From Serratia bockelmannii (lineage in GTDB: Bacteria > Pseudomonadota > Gammaproteobacteria > Enterobacterales > Enterobacteriaceae): a stretch of 64,000 nt of DNA. The stretch spans positions 1,302,001 through 1,366,000 of the forward strand of contig NZ_VOUX01000033.1 of assembly GCF_008011855.1 (NCBI RefSeq), given 5' to 3'. This document shows, one piece after another, positions 58,650-64,000 of the stretch. The translations under genes were made by a program, and so were the position numbers. Position 1 is the first letter of the stretch; every line of letters begins with the position of its first letter. The notes below the pieces were generated by a model. The model saw only the letters and a list, made by a program, of their open reading frames with translations. It was not told the origin of the DNA and did no database searches.

Positions 58650-59678
58650 ATGCAACCTTTGAGTGGGCCGGGCACCCCAATCGCCGGCGAGCGCCCCCCT
58701 TCCCCGGGCAAAACGGCGGCCACTGACGATCAACCCCTCTCTCCGGCGCAGCGCACAACGCTGGAAAAACTGATCGTGAAAATCATGACGCTCAGCCCGG
58801 TAAAATCGGCGGAGATCTGGGCGTCTCTGCGTCACGATCTCGGCGCCGACAAAGGCGGCGAACTGCTGGCGCGCCATTTTCAACCGGCGGAACAGCTGCT
58901 GCAAACGCGCCTGACGCAGGCGCAGCAAAACCATGCCGGGCGCCAACTGCTGCAACAGCTGGCCGAATTACTGCCCCTGGGCAACAACCGCCAGGCGGTC
59001 AGTGACTTTATTCGTCAACGGTTCGGCCATACGGTGTTGAGCCAGTTAAGCCCACCACAGCTGCAGCAGGTGCTGAATCTGTTGCAGACCGGCGGCCTGA
59101 CCATTCCCCAACCGCAGCAAACCGCCACCAGCGATCGCCCGCTGCTGCCCGCAGAGCATCAAAGCCTGCAGCAGCAGGTCACCAAACTCAGCGCCGCGAC
59201 CGGTGAAGCGCCGGCTAAAATTTGGCAAACGCTGTTCGATCTGGCGGGCGTGAAAACCAACGATCCGCTGCCGGCGCGCCACTTCCAGCTGCTGAACCAG
59301 TTTTTACAGGTGAAGGTGGCGCTCAGCCCGCAGAACGCGCCAACGCTGAACAACCTGCTGGCGGCGCTCAAACAGCCGGCGGATGAGCAAGAACTGCAGC
59401 AGATGAACGGCTATTGCCAGACGCGCTTCAACTGCGGCGCCAACGCGCCGCTGACGCATCCGCAAATGAGCGACGCCATTCATCAGCTGTTTGCCCGCCG
59501 TCTGGAGAAAGCCGGCCAGGCACAGCCGATCGCCAGCCCCCCTATCGAACCGCAGCCGCTGCTCAACCCGCTGATCGCCGCCCTGCCTCTGCCGCTGCAA
59601 AAAGCGCTGAGTAAGCCCGCCGTGGCGCTGATCCTGCTGCTGTTGGCGTTGGCCGTGGTGCTGGCGCTGGTGTTTTAA
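58650..59678 (+). CDS. flk: Flagellar regulator Flk
   Basis: 342 residues. Proline/glutamine-rich N-terminus, two alike repeats (each with a core LLPAEHQSL / LSPAQRTTL and PAKIWQTL / SAEIWASL) and a C-terminal membrane anchor (ALILLLLALAVVLALVF). Flk couples flagellar ring assembly to export-substrate choice in Salmonella. In E. coli it adjoins pdxB; here it marks the right border of the inserted block. GAAGGA lies 8 bases before the ATG. Confidence 0.9.
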   Translation: MQPLSGPGTPIAGERPPSPGKTAATDDQPLSPAQRTTLEKLIVKIMTLSPVKSAEIWASLRHDLGADKGGELLARHFQPAEQLLQTRLTQAQQNHAGRQLLQQLAELLPLGNNRQAVSDFIRQRFGHTVLSQLSPPQLQQVLNLLQTGGLTIPQPQQTATSDRPLLPAEHQSLQQQVTKLSAATGEAPAKIWQTLFDLAGVKTNDPLPARHFQLLNQFLQVKVALSPQNAPTLNNLLAALKQPADEQELQQMNGYCQTRFNCGANAPLTHPQMSDAIHQLFARRLEKAGQAQPIASPPIEPQPLLNPLIAALPLPLQKALSKPAVALILLLLALAVVLALVF

Positions 59679-59682
59679 CGCC

Positions 59683-60138
59683 TTAGGCGCAGCCGCAGTC
59701 CGCTGCGGCCGCCCGATCGCGCAGTGACCCCGGCAGTTCGCCGATGGCCAACGGATGGCCGTCGCGCAGCCAGAAATCCAGCCCGCCAATCAACTCCTTC
59801 ACCCTAAATCCCAACTTCGCCAGCTTGTAGGCGCCTTTGGTGGAACCGTTGCAGCCGATGCCGTCGCAGTAGGTCACATACACCTTTTGGCGATCCAGGT
59901 GCGCCGTGCCGGCTTCATCCATCAGGCGATGCGGCAAGCTGAATGCGCCGGGGATATGCCCGGCGGCGTACAGCGCCTCCGCACGGGTGTCGATCACCAC
60001 CATCCCGTCCACGCCATTGCGCAAATCTTCCGCCACGTCCCAGGCATCCGCATAGCGGCTCAGTTTAGCCGCCAGATAGGCCAGGCTCTCTTCCGGCGCT
60101 GCCGGCGGAAAGGCCAGCACCAAGGATTCTTTCGACAT
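59683..60138 (-). CDS. Rhodanese-domain protein
   Basis: 151 residues, one rhodanese domain. The active-site loop runs from C91 (VTYCDGIGCNGSTKG), a second cysteine at 96 lies within the loop, and the protein ends in a CGC pair. Preceded by VVIDTRAEALYAAGHIPGA, the usual entry motif. ATG 60138 with GGAG 8 bases upstream is preferred to GTG 60147. Divergent from the MocR gene with an inverted repeat between, so probably its regulatory target. Confidence 0.9.
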   Translation of the reverse strand: MSKESLVLAFPPAAPEESLAYLAAKLSRYADAWDVAEDLRNGVDGMVVIDTRAEALYAAGHIPGAFSLPHRLMDEAGTAHLDRQKVYVTYCDGIGCNGSTKGAYKLAKLGFRVKELIGGLDFWLRDGHPLAIGELPGSLRDRAAAADCGCA

Positions 60139-60186
60139 ATCACTCACTCCCGTTGATCAAGACAGATGACAATAGTGCCCGATTTT

Positions 60187-60227
60187 GGTCTTATGATTGA
60201 TACCCATTTTTTACTCATGATAAGACC
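60187..60227. promoter_or_regulatory. Inverted-repeat operator between rhodanese and MocR genes
   Basis: GGTCTTATGAT (60187-60197) and ATGATAAGACC (60217-60227) form an inverted repeat matching at 10 of 11 positions. The right arm ends 5 bases before the MocR ATG, placing it for autorepression and control of the divergent rhodanese gene. Confidence 0.75.
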
Positions 60228-60231
60228 CATT

Positions 60232-61665
60232 ATGCGGCACACGCTGATCACGCTGTTTCAGCAATCGCCCCAGGCCATCGGCACGCTGCGCGATCGTCTG
60301 TGCGCGGCATTGCGGCAAGCCATCCACCACGGCGCATTGAGCATTGGGCAACGCCTGCCCTCCAGCCGAGTGCTGGCTGTGGATCTGAGCCTCTCAAGGG
60401 TGACCGTCGAAGCAGCCTACGGCCAGTTGGAAGCGGAGGGGTATTTGCAGCGCCGCGTCGGCCAGGGCACATTTGTGGCTATCCGCATCGCCAAATCGCC
60501 GCCGCCGGCGACCCGCACCGCCATGCCGCGCCTTTCGCTGCGCGGCCAACAGATCGTGCACACCGGCGGCTGCCGCGATCCGCAGCATCCTCAAGCCTTC
60601 GCTGCCGGCTCGCCGGACCTGCGCGCGTTTCCGCTGGCCCTGTGGAAGCAGCTGACCGCTCAACGCCTGCGCCTGCAGGGAGAAAGCCTGCTGCGCTACG
60701 GCGACCCGCAGGGCTATCTGCCGCTGCGCGAAGCCATTGCTGCCCACGTCAACCAAACGCGCGGCGTAGTCTGCGATGTGAGCCAGGTTATCGTGCTGAC
60801 CAGTTCGCAGCAGGCGCTGCAGCTGATCGCCACGCTGCTGCTGGACGGCGGCGACAGCGTCTGGATGGAAGAGCCGGGTTACGCCGGGGCGAGAAACGCC
60901 TTTATCAGCGCCGGCGCCGCGCTGACGCCGGTGGCCGTAGACGGCGACGGCCTGCAAGCAGAACCTTCCTTGCCCGATCCACGTTTGATTTATCTGACGC
61001 CCTCGCACCAATACCCGACCGGCGCGGCGCTCAGCCTGGCACGCCGCTTGGCGTTGCTGGCGCAGGCGGAGCGGCAACAGGCCTGGATCATTGAGGACGA
61101 TTACGACAGCGAATTTCACTACGACGGGCTGCCGATTCCGGCGATGCAAGGCTTGGATCGCCATGGCCGGGTGCTCTATCTCGGCACCTTCTCCAAATCG
61201 TTGTTCCCTTCGCTGCGGCTGGCGTACCTGATCGTGCCACCCGCGCTGGTCGCTCCCTTCGTCACCGCGCGCACGGTCTATGACGGCCACAGCGCGCAAT
61301 TGATGCAGGCGGTAACCGCCGAGTTCATCCGCCAGGGGCACTTCGCCGCGCATATTCGCTACATGCGCCAGCTCTACCACAGCCGGCGCGATGTGCTGCT
61401 GACGGAAGTGCGCGAAAAGCTGAGCCACTTCGCCACGGCCGTTCCCGCCGCCGGCGGCCTGCAGCTCAGCGTTTGGCTGCCGCCCGGCCGAGAGGCGGCG
61501 CTCAGCCAGCAGGCGTGGCGGCTCGGCGTCCTTACGCCCGGGTTAACGGCGCAATACCAAACGGTTCAGGCCCAGCGCGATGGCTGGCTGCTGGGTTTTT
61601 CGTCCCTGACGCCGGGCGAGATCCGCAGCGCCGTCGAGCGGCTGGCGCGGATCGCCGCGGCTTAG
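60232..61665 (+). CDS. MocR-type regulator (GntR helix-turn-helix plus aminotransferase fold)
   Basis: 477 residues. GntR helix-turn-helix (LPSSRVLAVDLSLSRVTVEAAY), VGQGTFVA wing, then the aminotransferase domain: LTSSQQALQLIATLLL, HQYPTGAALSL, EDDYDSEF and the PLP lysine in GTFSKSLFPSLRLAYLI. The start is taken at ATG 60232, because the upstream open frame (from 60166) runs through the operator and lacks family similarity. Divergent from the rhodanese gene; ligand unknown. Confidence 0.9.
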   Translation: MRHTLITLFQQSPQAIGTLRDRLCAALRQAIHHGALSIGQRLPSSRVLAVDLSLSRVTVEAAYGQLEAEGYLQRRVGQGTFVAIRIAKSPPPATRTAMPRLSLRGQQIVHTGGCRDPQHPQAFAAGSPDLRAFPLALWKQLTAQRLRLQGESLLRYGDPQGYLPLREAIAAHVNQTRGVVCDVSQVIVLTSSQQALQLIATLLLDGGDSVWMEEPGYAGARNAFISAGAALTPVAVDGDGLQAEPSLPDPRLIYLTPSHQYPTGAALSLARRLALLAQAERQQAWIIEDDYDSEFHYDGLPIPAMQGLDRHGRVLYLGTFSKSLFPSLRLAYLIVPPALVAPFVTARTVYDGHSAQLMQAVTAEFIRQGHFAAHIRYMRQLYHSRRDVLLTEVREKLSHFATAVPAAGGLQLSVWLPPGREAALSQQAWRLGVLTPGLTAQYQTVQAQRDGWLLGFSSLTPGEIRSAVERLARIAAA

Positions 61666-61692
61666 CCCTGCCCCGGAGAGACGCCGGCCGGC

Positions 61693-62589
61693 TTATTGCT
61701 CGGTCAGGCGCATCTCCGCCACCAGCGGCAGGTGGTCGCTCACCGCCGGCCAGTGCACGCCGTTCCAATCACCGCTGGCGTTCGGCACCGTCAGGCTGTC
61801 CAGATGCCAACGCTGCGCATTGCCGCTAAAGATGTAATCCACCTTGATCTCGGCGTTTTCCGCCGGCCAGCTGCGGCCGTCCTGCCTGTTAGGCATGATG
61901 TCGTTCCAATAGCGGCTCAGCTCCAGCCAGGTCACGCTGCCCGGCACATCGTTCATGTCGCCGAACAGCAGCTTGATGCCGCGCACTTCGATGGCGCGAT
62001 CGTTCAGCTCCCGCACCTGATCCAGACGCATCGTCGGATCTTCCTTGGTATCGAGATGTGCGTTGAACAGGGTGATCGGCGCCGGGAACTCCGGCACGTC
62101 AACTTTGGCACTGAAGGCGATGCGCTGTTCGCGCTGGCCGGACGGCAACGGATAGATCACGGCGTCGTGCAGCGGATACTTCGAGAGAAACGCCAGGCCA
62201 TATTCACCGCCGTCGAAATCGATCGCCCGGCCAAACACCGCCTGCATGCCGGTCAGCTTCGCCAGTTCCGCCGCCTGATCGACGCGCCCGCTGCGGGCGG
62301 TGAGTTTATCCACCTCCTGCAGCGCCACCACGTCGACGTTCATCGCGCGAATCGCCTTGGCGATGGCGGTCATGTCGCTGACCTTGCCGGCGGCGATATT
62401 GAAGCTGGCGACGCGGATCTTCGGCGCCTGCTCCAGCTCGTAGGTTTTGTTCTTCAGGCCGCCCAACGCGCTGGCCACTTCGCGGCTGTTGGCGTTGCTG
62501 TTGGCATGCCCGGTATCGGCGGACGCCCAGGCGCTGTGAGAGATGCCCAGGGACAGTAAAGTGATAAGCAGAGCGTGACCGGTGTGCAT
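61693..62589 (-). CDS. Secreted endonuclease/exonuclease/phosphatase-family protein
   Basis: 298 residues with a Sec signal peptide (after SAWA). EEP-domain motifs: RVASFNIAAG, VALQEVD, FNAHLDT, LLFGDMNDVPGS and VSDHLPLVAEM, covering the expected N, E, H, D-N and D-H catalytic set. Could act on nucleic acid, phospholipid or another phosphodiester outside the cytosol. Perfect AAGGAG 5 bases before the ATG. Substrate not determinable by sight. Confidence 0.88.
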   Translation of the reverse strand: MHTGHALLITLLSLGISHSAWASADTGHANSNANSREVASALGGLKNKTYELEQAPKIRVASFNIAAGKVSDMTAIAKAIRAMNVDVVALQEVDKLTARSGRVDQAAELAKLTGMQAVFGRAIDFDGGEYGLAFLSKYPLHDAVIYPLPSGQREQRIAFSAKVDVPEFPAPITLFNAHLDTKEDPTMRLDQVRELNDRAIEVRGIKLLFGDMNDVPGSVTWLELSRYWNDIMPNRQDGRSWPAENAEIKVDYIFSGNAQRWHLDSLTVPNASGDWNGVHWPAVSDHLPLVAEMRLTEQ

Positions 62590-62806
62590 GAATTCTCCTT
62601 GAGGGACAGATAAGTGTTATGTAGGCGCTTCCCGGCCCACAGCTAACACCGATTTTGCCGCAGAAACCTGCGACTATTTCCTAGTTGCACCGCTATTTTT
62701 CGTTTCTGCGCGATGCTTCGCATTCTGGCGGTTTACGCATTGCGCCGTTGGACAATCGGCTGATTTCGTTTTAAAACCGGTAGATTGCCAACCGCGAGGA
62801 GTTCCG

Positions 62807-64000
62807 ATGACCAGCCCTATTGCCGAACAGCTTACCGAACGTTTCTTCCGCTATCTGGCGGTGACCAGCCAGAGCGACGCCGCCGCAACCGCCCTGCCCA
62901 GCACGCCGGGGCAGCATGAGATGGCGCAACTGTTGGCGGACGAGCTGCACCGGCTCGGCCTGGCCGAGGTGCAGATAGACGAACACGCTACCGTCACCGC
63001 CCGCAAGCCCGGCACCCAACCCGGCGCGCCGCGCATCGGCTTCATCACGCATATCGACACCGTGGACGTCGGCCTGTCGCCCGAGATTCATCCGCAGCGC
63101 CTGCGCTTCACCGGCGAGGATTTATGCCTGAACGCCGAGCAGGACATCTGGCTGCGTACCGCCGAGCATCCGGAGATCCTGCCCTACCGGAACGAAGAGA
63201 TCCTGTTCAGCGACGGCACCAGCGTGCTGGGCGCCGACAATAAGGCGGCGGTCACCGTGGTGATGACGCTGCTGGCCAACCTGACCGCGGCCGATCGCCA
63301 CGGCGATATCGTGGTGGCGTTCGTACCGGACGAAGAAATCGGCCTGCGCGGCGCCAAGGCGCTGGATCTGCAGCGTTTCCCCGTCGATTTCGCCTACACC
63401 ATCGACTGCTGCGAGCTGGGCGAAGTGGTGTACGAGAATTTCAACGCGGCGTCGGCGGAGATCCGCATCGAGGGGGTGACTGCCCACCCGATGTCGGCGA
63501 AAAACGTGTTAATCAACCCGATACGCATCGCCAACGACATCATCAACCGATTCGACGTGCAGGATACTCCGGAACACACCGACGGGCGCGAGGGCTATTT
63601 CTGGTTCACGGATCTGGCCGCCAATGCCAATCAGGCGACGCTGAAGGTGTCGATTCGAGACTTCGATAGCGCAACCTTCGAGGCGCGTAAAGCTCGCCTT
63701 GAGGAGACGGTGCGTCAGGTGGCGGCCAACTATCCGCGCGCCAACGTCAGCTGCAGCATCAGCGACATTTACAGCAACATCAGCAACGCCATCGGCGAAG
63801 ATCGGCGCGCCATCGATCTGATCTTCGGCGCCCTTGCCGCCCACGGCATCCCGCCGAAGGTGATCCCGATGCGCGGCGGCACCGACGGCGCGGCGCTCTC
63901 CAGCCGCGGCATCCTGACGCCCAATTACTTCACCGGCGCGCATAACTTCCACTCGCGCTTCGAGTTTTTACCCGTCAGCGCCTTCGTGAAATCCTACCAG
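62807..64000 (+). CDS. PepT-like zinc tripeptidase, C-terminal end missing
   Basis: 398 codons visible, open at the right edge; family length is about 408, so roughly ten residues are lost. M20-family zinc ligands and catalytic residues are seen in FITHIDT, LGADNKAAV, FVPDEEIG, YTIDCCELGE and FTGAHNFHSRFEF, with RGGTDGAALSSRG. The protein is clearly diverged from E. coli PepT, so it may be a second, PepT-like enzyme with altered peptide preference. GAGGAG lies 5 bases before the ATG at 62807. This frame has no stop in the window. Confidence 0.88.
   Translation, partial: MTSPIAEQLTERFFRYLAVTSQSDAAATALPSTPGQHEMAQLLADELHRLGLAEVQIDEHATVTARKPGTQPGAPRIGFITHIDTVDVGLSPEIHPQRLRFTGEDLCLNAEQDIWLRTAEHPEILPYRNEEILFSDGTSVLGADNKAAVTVVMTLLANLTAADRHGDIVVAFVPDEEIGLRGAKALDLQRFPVDFAYTIDCCELGEVVYENFNAASAEIRIEGVTAHPMSAKNVLINPIRIANDIINRFDVQDTPEHTDGREGYFWFTDLAANANQATLKVSIRDFDSATFEARKARLEETVRQVAANYPRANVSCSISDIYSNISNAIGEDRRAIDLIFGALAAHGIPPKVIPMRGGTDGAALSSRGILTPNYFTGAHNFHSRFEFLPVSAFVKSYQ

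Noticed and set aside
1-64000. Search for CRISPR arrays, tRNA/rRNA genes, IS ends and phage genes
   Set aside because: No regularly spaced repeats, cloverleaf-like or rRNA sequence, transposase or integrase motif was found by eye; a tool run could still reveal small elements.

Overview
This window is a chromosomal segment of a high-GC enterobacterium, most likely Serratia marcescens or a close relative. The evidence is gene order and protein sequence. The core genes follow the E. coli order (nuo, lrhA, alaA, yfbRSTUV, ackA-pta, yfcDE, yfcG-folX-yfcH, hisPMQJ, ubiX-purF-cvpA-dedD-folC-accD-dedA-truA-usg-pdxB, then flk), and the proteins I recognise are close to their E. coli or Salmonella counterparts but consistently diverged. 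No IS element, prophage, CRISPR array, tRNA or rRNA was seen.

Layout. Positions 1-8409 (minus strand) hold the upstream half of the respiratory complex I operon, nuoA to nuoH, with nuoH cut by the window edge and nuoC/nuoD fused. Positions 9118-16565 hold lrhA (hexS in Serratia), alaA, yfbR and the yfbS-yfbV genes. Positions 16924-20363 are the acetate switch, ackA-pta. Accessory DNA follows at 20699-26664: an orphan protein with a cytidine-deaminase-like zinc motif, then an operon joining a split transketolase to an ascorbate-type PTS permease, controlled by a divergent LacI-family regulator with three palindromic sites. Positions 26718-30191 return to the core (yfcD, yfcE, yfcG, folX, yfcH). 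Positions 30199-33246 encode the histidine ABC transporter without argT. Positions 33550-43668 are the purine/folate/fatty-acid/pseudouridine/PLP block, with a PurR box before cvpA.

In E. coli pdxB is next to flk. Here about 15 kb separates them (43669-58649). This block carries an AraC regulator with an EamA exporter, the tricarboxylate uptake system tctCBA with its two-component system tctDE and a small unknown gene, a CatB-like acetyltransferase, a second EamA exporter divergent from a MocR regulator, and the copper/redox operon scsABCD. After flk come a rhodanese divergent from a second MocR regulator with a clear inverted-repeat operator, a secreted endonuclease/exonuclease/phosphatase-fold protein, and a PepT-like peptidase cut at the right edge.

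Working together: the core part covers NADH oxidation, acetate overflow, amino-acid uptake and nucleotide/cofactor synthesis. The accessory part adds uptake of carbon sources (an unknown PTS sugar or sugar acid; citrate-type acids), small-molecule export, and periplasmic thiol/copper defence. The most novel-looking items are the orphan deaminase-like protein at 20699-21217, the PTS-transketolase operon with its triple operator, and the rhodanese/MocR pair. All functions are inferred from reading the sequence; no search was run.
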